Assembly: GCF_004295795.1 (NCBI RefSeq)
Contig: NZ_SEBR01000021.1
Span: forward strand, 1-64,000
Length of the DNA: 64,000 bases
Reading direction: 5' to 3'
Source: Flavobacterium sp.
GTDB taxonomy: Bacteria; Bacteroidota; Bacteroidia; Flavobacteriales; Flavobacteriaceae
Position numbers and translations under genes: made by a program. Shown piece after piece: positions 40,139-48,763 of this stretch. The notes under the pieces were generated by a model. That model did no database searches. It was not told where the DNA came from and saw only the letters and a program-made list of their open reading frames with translations. Numbering within the stretch: position 1 is the stretch's first letter; every line of letters starts with the position of its first letter.

Positions 40139-40345
40139 GGAATTTTTCTTCGGGCGCGCCGGCGGCAGTTTCCAGCTGAACGCGCAGAAAGCGATAGCAG
40201 GTTTTGGCTTCCGGGATTGCGTCAGGAGCCGCCGTCGGGCTATCCGCTGTATCTTTTGCCAAGACCTTCGAGATTTCTAAAACCTTAAAGGCCGGCAAAA
40301 GGATGCCGCTGCTATCCCTCGCGCAGTGCACGCCGCAAAATCCAC
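40139..40345. other. structured G+C-rich intergenic element
   Basis: A G+C-rich stretch unlike the flanking A+T-rich spacer. CTTTTGCC (40253-40260) pairs with GGCAAAAG (40294-40301), and CGGGCTATCCGCTG and GCCGCTGCTATCCCTCGCGC echo each other on either side. An open frame crosses it on the minus strand but continues into the heptad tract, so I do not call a gene. It resembles, from memory, intergenic repeats dispersed in Flavobacterium genomes; that needs a search. Confidence 0.4.
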
Positions 40346-40566
40346 GCGAAAAACAAACTTATATTTACGCTACAAAAATCGGAAACACGGAACGACTATC
40401 TCACTCCTACTTTTTCTCCTATATATATTTGCAGCATAATTTGTCCGTGAGCGTTTTCAGCCAAGAATATACGAACCATCATCGAATGCATCCGGGAAAA
40501 TCGTGGCTTCAAAAAATCCGAGTCAATATTAAAAGCCCGTATTTTGCGTTTGCATAAAAACTGCGC

Positions 40567-42231
40567 GTGAAAAACCTGATTCCTTTCCTGATCCTGCTCT
40601 TTGGCTTTGCGGCGAATTCGCAACAGCTCGGGCTTGTCATTTCCGGAAACGACGCATCCGAAACCAAAATCATCGATTCGATCGGATACCCCAAAAGTTT
40701 CGCAAACGCAAAAGCGATTGAATCCGAGGCAAAAGCGCTTTCGGCCAAACTCGGGCGCATTGGCTTCCTATCGGCAGAAATCGTCGGAAATTCAAAGACA
40801 AACGATTCAACTTTCACCTACAAATTCTCGCTTGGCCAACGCACCAAAACCGTCCGAATTTATCTCGGAAAAAATCCAGAGTTGAAAATGCTGGCTTTTC
40901 CGAACGAAAAAGACACGGTTTCACTCGAGATTTCCCAAACCGAAACCTTTCTGAACAACGCTTTGCAGACTTTGGAAAAGAAAGGCTATTCGCTCGCGAA
41001 ATTGCAATTGGTCAACATCCGAAAGCAAGGAAATTCGCTAATGGCAGACCTGAATATCGACACCGGAAAACAGCGGGTTGTCAACGACATCGTGTTTTCT
41101 GGTTATGACAAAATGCCCGAAGGCCACAAACGCAACATCCGCAGGCTTTACAAAAACAAGACCTTCAACCAGGAAACGCTGCAGAATCTTTACAACGACG
41201 TGGGAAAATACCGCTTCCTGAACCAGACGAAATATCCCGAAATCCTGTTTACGACAGACACGACCAAAGTCTACGTCTACGTCGAAAAAGCCAAACCGTC
41301 GCGCTTTGACGGACTTATCGGATTCGCCAATGACGAAGCCAATTCCAAACTTGTCTTTAGCGGTTATCTCGATTTGCTGCTCGTGAATTTCGTCAATACC
41401 GGAGAGGAATTTTCGCTTTACTGGAAATCGGACGGAAAGGAACAACGCACTTTCAACGCCTCGATCGAACTGCCTTACATTTTCAAATCGCGCTTCGGGG
41501 TAAAGGCCGCGCTCAACATTTTCAAGCAGGATTCGACTTTCCAGAATACCAAAACCGCAATCGACATCGGCTATTATTTCAACTACAATACGCGACTTTA
41601 CCTCGGTTATCAATCGACGGAATCGTCCGATATCCAAAACCAGAACAACTTTTCGATAAACGATTACGAAAACCGTTTTGCGACCGTGAACCTCGATTAC
41701 ATCGACTACAAGATCGACGACTTTTTATTTCCCGAAAAGACGCGTCTGTTCTTCAAAGTCGGCATCGGTTCACGAGATTCGAATCTGCAAAAAAACTCAC
41801 AGCTCTTCGCCGAAGCCAATTTGCGCCACAATTTCTATCTCAACGACAAGAACATCGTCAACGTCAAAAGTCTCAATTATTACCTGAGCAGCGACACTTA
41901 TATCATCAATGAACTTTACCGTTTTGGCGGCATCAACTCGATCCGCGGTTTCCAGGAAAGCAGTCTGCAGGCGAATTTCCTGAGTTCGATCCTCACGGAA
42001 TACCGATACGTGCTCGCGCCGAACCTTTACGTGCATTCGATCATCGACTACGGCTATTTCGTCGATGAAACCTCGAATAGGCGCGACTCGCTGTTAGGAC
42101 TCGGTTTCGGCTTCGGACTCCAAACCAAAACCGGACTTCTGAACCTCGTTTACGCCAACGGAAGCACGGGCGACCAACCTATCAAGCTCTCGAATTCAAT
42201 CGTGCATCTGAGTTTGAAGGCGAACTTCTAA
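40567..42231 (+). CDS. BamA/TamA-like outer-membrane protein
   Basis: 554 residues from a GTG start (GTG AAA AAC CTG, giving a lysine-starting signal peptide ending ANSQ). The N-terminal half (about 20-290) looks like POTRA domains (e.g. VVNDIVFSGYDKMPEGHKRN). The C-terminal half is rich in alternating aromatic beta strands and has GGINSIRGFQESSL (about 455-470), whose IRGF fits the conserved loop 6 motif of Omp85 barrels. It ends with Phe (LSLKANF). Predicted role: outer-membrane protein assembly or transport. Shorter than BamA, close to TamA in size. No promoter was recognised. Confidence 0.85.
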   Translation: MKNLIPFLILLFGFAANSQQLGLVISGNDASETKIIDSIGYPKSFANAKAIESEAKALSAKLGRIGFLSAEIVGNSKTNDSTFTYKFSLGQRTKTVRIYLGKNPELKMLAFPNEKDTVSLEISQTETFLNNALQTLEKKGYSLAKLQLVNIRKQGNSLMADLNIDTGKQRVVNDIVFSGYDKMPEGHKRNIRRLYKNKTFNQETLQNLYNDVGKYRFLNQTKYPEILFTTDTTKVYVYVEKAKPSRFDGLIGFANDEANSKLVFSGYLDLLLVNFVNTGEEFSLYWKSDGKEQRTFNASIELPYIFKSRFGVKAALNIFKQDSTFQNTKTAIDIGYYFNYNTRLYLGYQSTESSDIQNQNNFSINDYENRFATVNLDYIDYKIDDFLFPEKTRLFFKVGIGSRDSNLQKNSQLFAEANLRHNFYLNDKNIVNVKSLNYYLSSDTYIINELYRFGGINSIRGFQESSLQANFLSSILTEYRYVLAPNLYVHSIIDYGYFVDETSNRRDSLLGLGFGFGLQTKTGLLNLVYANGSTGDQPIKLSNSIVHLSLKANF

Positions 42232-42299
42232 TCTGCACAACACTATAGATTTCAATTTGGCACTCTGCATTCTACCAAACCTACAAGGTTTTTGAAACC

Positions 42300-42331
42300 T
42301 TGCCAGTTGCGACCCAAAAAAACTATCTTTG
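42300..42331 (+). promoter_or_regulatory. promoter of rlmB, predicted near-leaderless
   Basis: TTG (42300-42302), 21 nt, TATCTTTG (42324-42331). The -7 box ends only 4 nt before the ATG at 42336, so transcription would begin at or next to the start codon. This also excludes the longer frame that opens at 42300. Confidence 0.6.
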
Positions 42332-42335
42332 CGCC

Positions 42336-43106
42336 ATGGAACAAGAATCACACGAACAAGAACAAATCCCGTCAAAAGAATCCCAGATTTTCGGAATACG
42401 CGCCATTATCGAAGCCATCCGCAACAAGCAGGAAGTCGATAAGGTTTTCATCCAGAAAGATGCGCAAGGCACTTTGATGCGCGATTTGCTCGGAACGCTC
42501 AAGAAACACAACATCAACTTTTCTTATGTGCCGGTCGAAAAACTCAACCGGATGACCAAGCTCAATCACCAAGGCGCGATCGCGAGCATTTCGCCCGTGA
42601 AATTCTACGACATGGAAACTTTGGTGACCGAAGTGACCGAATCCGGCAAAACGCCTTTGTTCCTGATCCTCGACCAACTCAGCGACGCGAGAAATTTCGG
42701 GGCGATCATCAGAACTGCCGAGTGTACGGGCGTAAACGGCATCATCGTGCAAAAAGCGGGTTCTGCGCCGGTAAACGGTGACACGGTAAAAACGTCGGCC
42801 GGAGCGGTTTTCAACGTTCCGATCTGCAAGGTCGAACACATCAAGGACGCGATTTTCTACCTGCAAGGTTCGGGAATCAAGACTGTCGCGGCCACCGAAA
42901 AAACCGAAAGTGCTTTATACGACGTCAATTTTACTGATCCCGTGGCGATAATCATGGGTTCGGAAGAGCGCGGAATCAATCCTTCGGTATTGAAAATCGT
43001 CGATGAAAAAGCCAAATTGCCCATGTTCGGAACGATCGGGTCGCTCAACGTTTCTGTCGCTTGCGGCGCTTTTCTTTACGAAGCCGTGCGTCAGCGCTCC
43101 CTTTAA
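42336..43106 (+). CDS. rlmB: 23S rRNA (guanosine 2'-O)-methyltransferase, TrmH/SpoU family
   Basis: 256 residues. It has an N-terminal SpoU substrate-binding domain (FGIRAIIEAIRNKQEVDKVF) and a C-terminal SPOUT knot domain with the three family motifs: DARNFGAIIRTAE, IIMGSEERGINPSV, and IGSLNVSVACGAFLYE. RlmB methylates G2251 of 23S rRNA in E. coli; other TrmH members modify tRNA, so the symbol is likely but not proven. The start ATG at 42336 follows the promoter directly. Confidence 0.88.
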   Translation: MEQESHEQEQIPSKESQIFGIRAIIEAIRNKQEVDKVFIQKDAQGTLMRDLLGTLKKHNINFSYVPVEKLNRMTKLNHQGAIASISPVKFYDMETLVTEVTESGKTPLFLILDQLSDARNFGAIIRTAECTGVNGIIVQKAGSAPVNGDTVKTSAGAVFNVPICKVEHIKDAIFYLQGSGIKTVAATEKTESALYDVNFTDPVAIIMGSEERGINPSVLKIVDEKAKLPMFGTIGSLNVSVACGAFLYEAVRQRSL

Positions 43107-43130
43107 TTCCGCCATAAATCCATTATTTTA

Positions 43131-43183
43131 AACCGGTAAGGAGTCAGGAAATACGCTTGATTTCTTACTGGTTCATTTATTTT
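43131..43183 (+). terminator. terminator after rlmB
   Basis: AACCGGTAAG (43131-43140) pairs with CTTACTGGTT (43164-43173) with one wobble, enclosing a smaller GAAAT/ATTTC stem, then ATTTATTTTT. Confidence 0.6.
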
Positions 43184-43199
43184 TAGAAGCAAAATCCCG

Positions 43200-43381
43200 C
43201 TGACCCGCTTTTAGTTTTCTTAAAAACGCCAAGTTTTGCAACGCTCGCCAAGAGCTTCCGCCGGTCGCTTTGGCAAAGCGGGCAAAAGCTAAGTCGTTTT
43301 TCGCGAAAAGCTAACCGCTTGCATCAGGGCTATTCCCGTTCAACATTCAATATTCGTTATTCATTTTTCGTTGTTCGATTT
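43200..43381. repeat. G+C-rich spacer and heptad tract (TCAATAT type), 6 units
   Basis: 43200-43339 holds a G+C-rich, gene-free stretch with imperfect inverted pieces (GCTTTTCGCGAAAAGC-like around 43300). 43340-43381 holds six units with a 7-bp period: TCAACAT TCAATAT TCGTTAT TCATTTT TCGTTGT TCGATTT. Confidence 0.65.
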
Positions 43382-43401
43382 CCGGTTTCAATTCACAAAA
43401 A

Positions 43402-44193
43402 TTACGGTTTCAACTCGCTCCCGTCCGAATCAGGTTTCGGTATTTGCTGGATTTCGGGCACGAAAGTGTAATGGATTCTCACGACATTCTGAGGTTCGTC
43501 CAAAACAACTTCTTCCGGCTCAGGCTTCGGCGGATTAACGAAATTGCCATTCTCGTCGAATCGCCTCATAAAAGGATCGTCTTCGGGATTGAAGTCAGGC
43601 CGTTGCCAGTCGTACTTGAGCATTTCGTGATATTCGGGCGTTTTGTAGACGAAGGCGAACAACAATCCGGCGAGGAAACCACCCAAGTGTCCTTCCCACG
43701 AAATCCTTTCCTCGATTCCCGGAAAAACATACCAGATCAGCCCGCCGTAACTCAATATTACGGCCATTGAAAGCGCTACCAAACGGTAGTATTTGGTGAT
43801 TATTCCCTTGAAAAAGATAAAACTGAACAACACATAAATCAGTCCGCTTGCGCCCAAGTGATAATCCTGTCGGCCAAAAATCCAGGTAAAAGCGCCCGAA
43901 ACCAATATCCCGAAAAAAATCACTTTTAGCGAAAGTTCCCGGTAGAAATAAATCAAGGCGGCCATCAGGATCACAAGCGGAACCGAATTGTTGACGATGT
44001 GCTCGAGACTTCCGTGCAAAAATGCGCTGGTAAAAATTCCCGGCAAGCCCTGAACGGTCCGCGGCAATATCGCCAGAAAGTGCAAATCGAGGTTAAAATA
44101 CTGCTCGACACCATAAATGCCCCAAATTATGGAAGCGAACAAAAGCGGGAAAAGAAAGACCGAAGGCGTGAATTTGAAGTAATTGTCGTTCAT
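43402..44193 (-). CDS. rhomboid family intramembrane serine protease
   Basis: 263 residues with six or so membrane helices. Rhomboid features are HGSLEHIVNN (helix 2), catalytic Ser117 in LGASGLIY, and catalytic His169 in WEGHLGGFLAG. A soluble Pro/Glu-rich C-terminal tail of about 75 residues follows the last helix. It cleaves membrane proteins within the bilayer; its substrate here is unknown. The start is the ATG at 44193, since the longer frame begins at TTG. Confidence 0.92.
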   Translation of the reverse strand: MNDNYFKFTPSVFLFPLLFASIIWGIYGVEQYFNLDLHFLAILPRTVQGLPGIFTSAFLHGSLEHIVNNSVPLVILMAALIYFYRELSLKVIFFGILVSGAFTWIFGRQDYHLGASGLIYVLFSFIFFKGIITKYYRLVALSMAVILSYGGLIWYVFPGIEERISWEGHLGGFLAGLLFAFVYKTPEYHEMLKYDWQRPDFNPEDDPFMRRFDENGNFVNPPKPEPEEVVLDEPQNVVRIHYTFVPEIQQIPKPDSDGSELKP

Positions 44194-44202
44194 GGTTTGG
44201 TT

Positions 44203-44223
44203 GTCAAAAGTCAAAAGTCGATG
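44203..44223. repeat. heptad tract (GTCAAAA), 3 units
   Basis: GTCAAAA GTCAAAA GTCGATG, just upstream of the rhomboid start. Short, so weaker than the other heptad tracts. Confidence 0.4.
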
Positions 44224-44312
44224 TCGACCGACTTGGCTCGGTTGGTTTCACGGCAATGGTCAAAAATGCGGCCAGTTCAAGATAGGTGAAATTTTGTCAG
44301 GTTTTTTTGGAG

Positions 44313-44360
44313 TGCCTGAGAAAGTTAGTGTCTGAGTGCCTGAGAATAGTAGCGTCTGAA
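44313..44360. repeat. 24-bp tandem duplication
   Basis: Two adjacent 24-bp copies, both beginning GTGCCTGAGAA and ending CTGA, with a few differences, in the 344-bp spacer between the rhomboid gene and rarA. Confidence 0.75.
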
Positions 44361-44414
44361 TTCCCATTGTCCAAAGCTTTGGGGCAAATCGCACGCCATT
44401 TTGCCGACTCTGCG

Positions 44415-44474
44415 ACTGCGACTGCTTCTGCTACTGCTACTGCCACTGCTACTGCCACTGCTACTGCTACTGCA
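44415..44474. repeat. hexanucleotide tract (ACTGCT/ACTGCC), 10 units
   Basis: Ten consecutive near-identical hexamers, mostly ACTGCT and ACTGCC, ending 52 bp before the rarA -7 box. Such a short-unit tract can change length by slippage and could affect rarA transcription, which is inference. Confidence 0.85.
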
Positions 44475-44525
44475 ACTCCGTTCCAAAATCTTCAAATCCT
44501 ATAAAACTCTGCGCCTCAAAACCTG

Positions 44526-44533
44526 TATTTTTG
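44526..44533 (+). promoter_or_regulatory. -7 promoter box of rarA, predicted near-leaderless
   Basis: TATTTTTG, an exact TAnnTTTG match, ends 4 nt before the ATG at 44538. No -33 TTG at standard spacing. Confidence 0.5.
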
Positions 44534-44537
44534 CAAC

Positions 44538-45815
44538 ATGGATGCACCACTAGCAGAACGGATAAGACCACAGAAACTCGAGGATTACATCGCGCAACGC
44601 CACCTGATCGGGCCAGACGGTTCGCTCACGCAGCAAATTGCGCGCGGCGTTGTGCCTTCGCTTATTTTTTGGGGTCCGCCGGGAACAGGAAAAACGACCT
44701 TGGCGCAAATCATCGCCGAAGAATCGAAGCGCCCGTTCTACATTTTGAGCGCCATAAACGCCGGCGTGAAAGACGTGCGCGAAGTGATCGACAAAGCCAA
44801 ACAGTCAGGTGGTTTGTTTACGGCAAAAAATCCGCTTTTGTTTATCGATGAGATCCATCGTTTCAGCAAATCCCAGCAGGACTCACTACTCGCGGCCGTC
44901 GAAAAAGGTTGGGTTACGCTGATTGGCGCCACGACAGAGAATCCGAGCTTCGAAGTTATTCCCGCTTTACTGTCGCGTTGTCAGGTTTATGTGCTGAATC
45001 CGTTTTCAAGAGAAGATCTGGAAGCGCTTTTGGAACGCGCGATCAAAACCGACGTCGTCCTGCAATCCAAAAAGATAAAACTCAAGGAAACCGAAGCGCT
45101 GTTGCGGCTTTCGGGTGGAGACGGAAGAAAATTGCTGAACGTGTTCGAGCTCGTAGTGAACGCGACCGGCGGAGATACCATTGCGATAACAAACGAAATG
45201 GTGCTCAAAATTGCCCAACAGAACACGGTTTTGTACGACAAGACGGGAGAACAGCATTACGACATCATATCGGCATTCATCAAGTCGATGCGAGGAAGTG
45301 ATCCGAACGGCGCGGTTTATTGGCTTGCGAGAATGATCGAAGGCGGAGAAGACGTGAAATTCATCGCCAGAAGAATGTTGATCCTGGCCAGCGAAGACAT
45401 CGGAAACGCAAACCCGACGGCGCTTGTGATCGCCAACAACACCTTTCAGGCCGTGACGACGATCGGCTATCCGGAATCGCGTATCATTTTGAGCCAATGC
45501 GCGGTTTACCTCGCGACTTCACCCAAAAGCAACGCAAGCTACGAAGCTATCGGACGCGCGCAAAAGCTGGTTCGCGAACACGGAGATTTGCCCGTTCCTT
45601 TGCCTTTGAGAAACGCTCCTACGAAGTTGATGAAAGAACTCGGATACGGCGAAGAATACAAATATGCCCACAGCTACGAGAACAATTTCATAGACCAGGA
45701 CTTTTTGCCCGAAGCTTTGAGAGGCACGAAAATCTACGATCCGGGCAACAACTCACGCGAGAATTCCACTCGTGAGTTCTTGCGCAACCGTTGGAAAGAC
45801 CGATACGATTACTAG
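44538..45815 (+). CDS. rarA: replication-associated recombination protein A (AAA ATPase)
   Basis: 425 residues of the RarA/MgsA/WRNIP1 family, which acts at stalled replication forks. It has Walker A GPPGTGKTT (46-54), Walker B LLFIDEIHRF with DEIH at 104-107, a sensor region IGATTENPSFEV, and the family C-terminal tetramerisation domain with YDIISAFIKSMRGSDPNGAV and ASEDIGNANP. The stop codon lies in a CTAG shared with the convergent gene. Confidence 0.96.
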   Translation: MDAPLAERIRPQKLEDYIAQRHLIGPDGSLTQQIARGVVPSLIFWGPPGTGKTTLAQIIAEESKRPFYILSAINAGVKDVREVIDKAKQSGGLFTAKNPLLFIDEIHRFSKSQQDSLLAAVEKGWVTLIGATTENPSFEVIPALLSRCQVYVLNPFSREDLEALLERAIKTDVVLQSKKIKLKETEALLRLSGGDGRKLLNVFELVVNATGGDTIAITNEMVLKIAQQNTVLYDKTGEQHYDIISAFIKSMRGSDPNGAVYWLARMIEGGEDVKFIARRMLILASEDIGNANPTALVIANNTFQAVTTIGYPESRIILSQCAVYLATSPKSNASYEAIGRAQKLVREHGDLPVPLPLRNAPTKLMKELGYGEEYKYAHSYENNFIDQDFLPEALRGTKIYDPGNNSRENSTREFLRNRWKDRYDY

Positions 45816-46576
45816 AATTTGACCGAGACTTCGTCAGTTTTGAGCTGTCCGTTCACATAGTATTCGAAAACCCATTTGCCTTTTCCTTTTGCGATAAAAG
45901 TTCCGGTCTGACCGTCTTTCTCGGCCAAAAATACTTGGTCGGACGAAGTCTTCTTGAGTTTATAGATTACTTTCGGTTCAGAGTTGACCAATTGAAAACC
46001 GTTTTCTATAGGTTGGGCGAATAGCGTGTTTTTGTCGACAATGACATCGTCCTTTTGAGGATTCGGAGCCGTTTTCAACTTTGAGGCGGGCAACGCAGCG
46101 CCGCCCAATTCACCACGAATTCCGTCTTTGCCGTTGTACTCGTATACCAAAGTGTCGAAAGATTTGAAAGCTTCGCGAAGTGCTTGCCTGTATGAAATCT
46201 TGTAATCTTTGTCGCGACTCGCACCTTTGTCAGATCTGTATACCTCTTTGTTCACGCAGTCGCGCAACACAACCGTCAGTTTGGTGACGAACATATTGGT
46301 TTCTGCGATTACGTCGGCGAAAAGCTTGTTGCAGTTATCTCCCGCAGCTTCTGGAGGCAAAAGATCGGTGTCGTAAAAAACCTTGAAGCCGTATTTTTCA
46401 AAATACATCTTCGTGAACATATTGAGTTGGAATTGATCGGGTTCCTTGAGGAAACTGAATTTCGACGGAACGATCACGAACTTGTAGTTGTTCAGCGTCT
46501 GATGTGCATCGTCCGAGGTTTGAGCCTGAAAAGTCAGGGCAATCAGCAACGCGAAAACGGTAAAAAGTTTTTTCAT
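45812..46576 (-). CDS. hypothetical exported protein
   Basis: 254 residues with a signal peptide (MKKLFTVFALLIALTFQAQ) and a soluble periplasmic domain. The region around 30-150 (YKFVIVPSKFSFL ... MYFEKYGFKVFYDTDLLP ... LTVVLRDCVNKEVYRSDKG) resembles a conserved but unnamed Flavobacteriaceae family; I cannot assign a function. It begins directly after the yjjG stop codon (TAA then ATG) and so is likely co-transcribed. Its TAG stop overlaps the convergent rarA stop in the palindrome CTAG. Confidence 0.85.
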   Translation of the reverse strand: MKKLFTVFALLIALTFQAQTSDDAHQTLNNYKFVIVPSKFSFLKEPDQFQLNMFTKMYFEKYGFKVFYDTDLLPPEAAGDNCNKLFADVIAETNMFVTKLTVVLRDCVNKEVYRSDKGASRDKDYKISYRQALREAFKSFDTLVYEYNGKDGIRGELGGAALPASKLKTAPNPQKDDVIVDKNTLFAQPIENGFQLVNSEPKVIYKLKKTSSDQVFLAEKDGQTGTFIAKGKGKWVFEYYVNGQLKTDEVSVKF

Positions 46577-47269
46577 TTATAGGAATTTTTTCAATTCAAT
46601 GAGGTTCGATATTTTTTTGACGCCTTCATACGATGCGGTCGCATCCTGACAGAAGAAAATGGCATCCATTCCCGAATTCAGCGCGCCTCTCACGTCAGCT
46701 TCGATACAATCGCCAATCATGATGCTGTGTTTTTTGTCGGCTTCGGCCAACTGCAAAGCGTGCTCAAATATAAGCGGATTTGGTTTCTTGACGCCCGCCA
46801 TTTCAGAATTTGTCACGGTCTTGAAATAACGCTGCAATCCGGAGTTCTCGATTTTTCGCTTCTGGACTTCGTCAAAACCGTTGGTGATGATGTGAAGGTT
46901 ATATTTTTGGCCCAGATAGTCAAGAATCTCGAAAGTGCCGTCGAACAAATGGTTGTTTTGCGGAAGGCATTTTATGTACTCGACCGAAATCTGGTGCACA
47001 AGTTCGTCGGAAATCTCAAATTTCAGGACATCAAAAGCTTTTCGGAATCGGCCGTAGCGCAATTCTTCGTGCGAAATCTCGTCCTTTCTGTACTTTTCCC
47101 AGTACTCGTGATTGATCGGAATGTAGATCTCAAGGTAAGCTTTGAGGTCGACGTCGATTCCCAATTCGGAAAAAATCGTTTCAAAAGCCAATGCCGAATT
47201 CTTATCGAAATCCCAAAGCGTGTGGTCGAGGTCGAAAAAAACGTCGCGTACGGAAGTCAGTGTTTGCAT
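46577..47269 (-). CDS. yjjG: YjjG-family noncanonical pyrimidine nucleotidase (HAD)
   Basis: 230 residues of the haloacid dehalogenase superfamily. Motif I is FFDLDHT (Asp13, Asp15), motif II is IITNG, motif III is in VKKPNP, and motif IV is IGDCIEADVRGA. YjjG-type enzymes dephosphorylate noncanonical pyrimidine nucleotides and related monophosphates; related HAD enzymes are hard to tell apart by eye. First gene of a unit with the exported protein, from a near-leaderless promoter. Confidence 0.85.
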   Translation of the reverse strand: MQTLTSVRDVFFDLDHTLWDFDKNSALAFETIFSELGIDVDLKAYLEIYIPINHEYWEKYRKDEISHEELRYGRFRKAFDVLKFEISDELVHQISVEYIKCLPQNNHLFDGTFEILDYLGQKYNLHIITNGFDEVQKRKIENSGLQRYFKTVTNSEMAGVKKPNPLIFEHALQLAEADKKHSIMIGDCIEADVRGALNSGMDAIFFCQDATASYEGVKKISNLIELKKFL

Positions 47270-47277
47270 AATGACCG

Positions 47278-47285
47278 CAAATATA
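47278..47285 (-). promoter_or_regulatory. -7 promoter box of yjjG
   Basis: TATATTTG on the minus strand, 8 nt upstream of the ATG at 47269. The predicted leader is about 4 nt. It lies in the 48-nt gap after radC. Confidence 0.5.
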
Positions 47286-47317
47286 ACGACTAGCGCGCAA
47301 ACGAATTGTTGGCAAAT

Positions 47318-48013
47318 TCATAATATTCCCTCGTCGGCGAAACTCATATAAGCCGTTTCGGTCACGATGATGTGGTCGAGCACTTTTATGTCGAGATTTT
47401 CTCCGGCTATCTTGAGCTTTCGCGTGATCTGTCGGTCGGCTTCGCTGGCTTTCAATGTTCCCGACGGATGATTGTGGCACAAGATCACGCCGGTCGCCCC
47501 GTGTTGCAGCGCGACTTTGTAAACCAGGCGCACATCGACGATCGTTCCCGTCATTCCGCCTTTGGACAACTGGAATTTGTTGAGGATTTTATTGGCGTTG
47601 TTCATGTAAATCACCCAAAATTCCTCGTGGGGCAATTCTCCTATCAAAGGTTGCATGATCTGAAAAACATCGTGGCTGGACGAGATTTGCGACATTTCCC
47701 GCGATTCCGATTCGCGTTTCCTTCTCGCCAATTCCATCGCGGCCGAAATCGTCACCGCCTTTGCCTCGCCTATTCCTTTGTAAGCCGTGAGTTGGGCGAG
47801 CGACAGACGCGAAAGTTCATTGAGATTGTTCCCGACGTTCGACAAAATCCGTTTTCCGAGATCGACGGCGGTCTCGTTTCGGTTTCCCGATCCTATCAAG
47901 ATCGCGATCAATTCGGCGTCGCTTAGCGCAGCTTTGCCCTTGAGCAGCATTTTTTCTCTCGGTCTGTCGTCTTCAGACCATTGGCGGATTTGGAAATTCG
48001 AGGTTTCGGACAT
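47318..48013 (-). CDS. radC: RadC family JAB-domain protein
   Basis: 231 residues. It has an N-terminal helix-hairpin-helix-like region (LSLAQLTAYKGIGEAKAVTI) and a C-terminal MPN/JAB metalloprotease-like domain with HNHPSG (180-185) and Asp193. Named for DNA repair, but a repair role is doubtful in E. coli. The start is the ATG at 48013; the longer frame lacks support. Confidence 0.92.
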   Translation of the reverse strand: MSETSNFQIRQWSEDDRPREKMLLKGKAALSDAELIAILIGSGNRNETAVDLGKRILSNVGNNLNELSRLSLAQLTAYKGIGEAKAVTISAAMELARRKRESESREMSQISSSHDVFQIMQPLIGELPHEEFWVIYMNNANKILNKFQLSKGGMTGTIVDVRLVYKVALQHGATGVILCHNHPSGTLKASEADRQITRKLKIAGENLDIKVLDHIIVTETAYMSFADEGIL

Positions 48014-48177
48014 GGCTATGATTCGTGTTTCGGCGTTTGCATCGACCAAATTACGTCGGGCAAACCGATCCCAATTACAGAAAATCTGTAAAAAATCTTA
48101 AATGTAGGTTCCGATCCAAATCCTACAAAAATAAATCGCAGGCGATCGGCGTTACAACTTTGACCAAACCAATATGT

Positions 48178-48750
48178 ATGAAATTCGCCACTTTGCTATT
48201 TATTCTCGCCACGCTGCACGTCGGAACTGAAAAGAATTTCGAGACGCGATTGTCTGACGCAGCCATTTCCATAATCGACACCAAAGTCAAGTATGACGGC
48301 GCTTACACGAAAATCGGGTACCCGAATGGGGACGTCGAAAAGACCAAAGGCGTTTGTACCGATGTCGTGATTCGGTCGTATCGCAAACTTGGGATCGACC
48401 TCCAAAAAGAGGTGCACGAAGACATGGCCCAAAACTTCGCGAAGTATCCGAAAAAATGGGGATTGAAAACGCCAGACACGAATATCGACCACAGGCGCGT
48501 GCCAAATCTCGAAGTATTTCTGGAGCGAAAGGGCAAGAAACTCGCGGTTACGCAAAATGCATCGGACTACAAAACGGGAGAAATCGTGACGTGGATGATC
48601 AACGGAAAATTACCGCACATAGGAATCGTGACAAACCGCAAAACGGCGACCGGAAGACATTTTATCGTGCACAACGTCGGCGGCGGACAGGTCTTGGAAG
48701 ATTGTCTTTTTCGGTATGAGGTTGTTGGGCATTATAAATACATTCGATAA
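48178..48750 (+). CDS. DUF1287 family protein
   Basis: 190 residues with an N-terminal signal segment (MKFATLLFILATLHVG). It matches DUF1287: YDGAYTKIGYPNGDVEKTKG, VCTDVVIRSYRKLGIDLQKE, VHEDMAQNF, and a C-terminal GHYKYIR. The Cys in VCTD with later histidines (GKLPHIGIV, FIVHNVGGG) fits an NlpC/P60-like papain fold, so a periplasmic cysteine amidase is possible but unproven. The frame is open further upstream but the ATG at 48178 gives a proper signal peptide. Confidence 0.85.
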   Translation: MKFATLLFILATLHVGTEKNFETRLSDAAISIIDTKVKYDGAYTKIGYPNGDVEKTKGVCTDVVIRSYRKLGIDLQKEVHEDMAQNFAKYPKKWGLKTPDTNIDHRRVPNLEVFLERKGKKLAVTQNASDYKTGEIVTWMINGKLPHIGIVTNRKTATGRHFIVHNVGGGQVLEDCLFRYEVVGHYKYIR

Positions 48751-48763
48751 ATTCCAAATCTCA

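Noticed and set aside
39993..40331. Possible 112-residue minus-strand gene upstream of the Omp85-like gene
   Set aside because: It runs straight through the heptad tract and the structured element, so the peptide is an artefact of repeat sequence.
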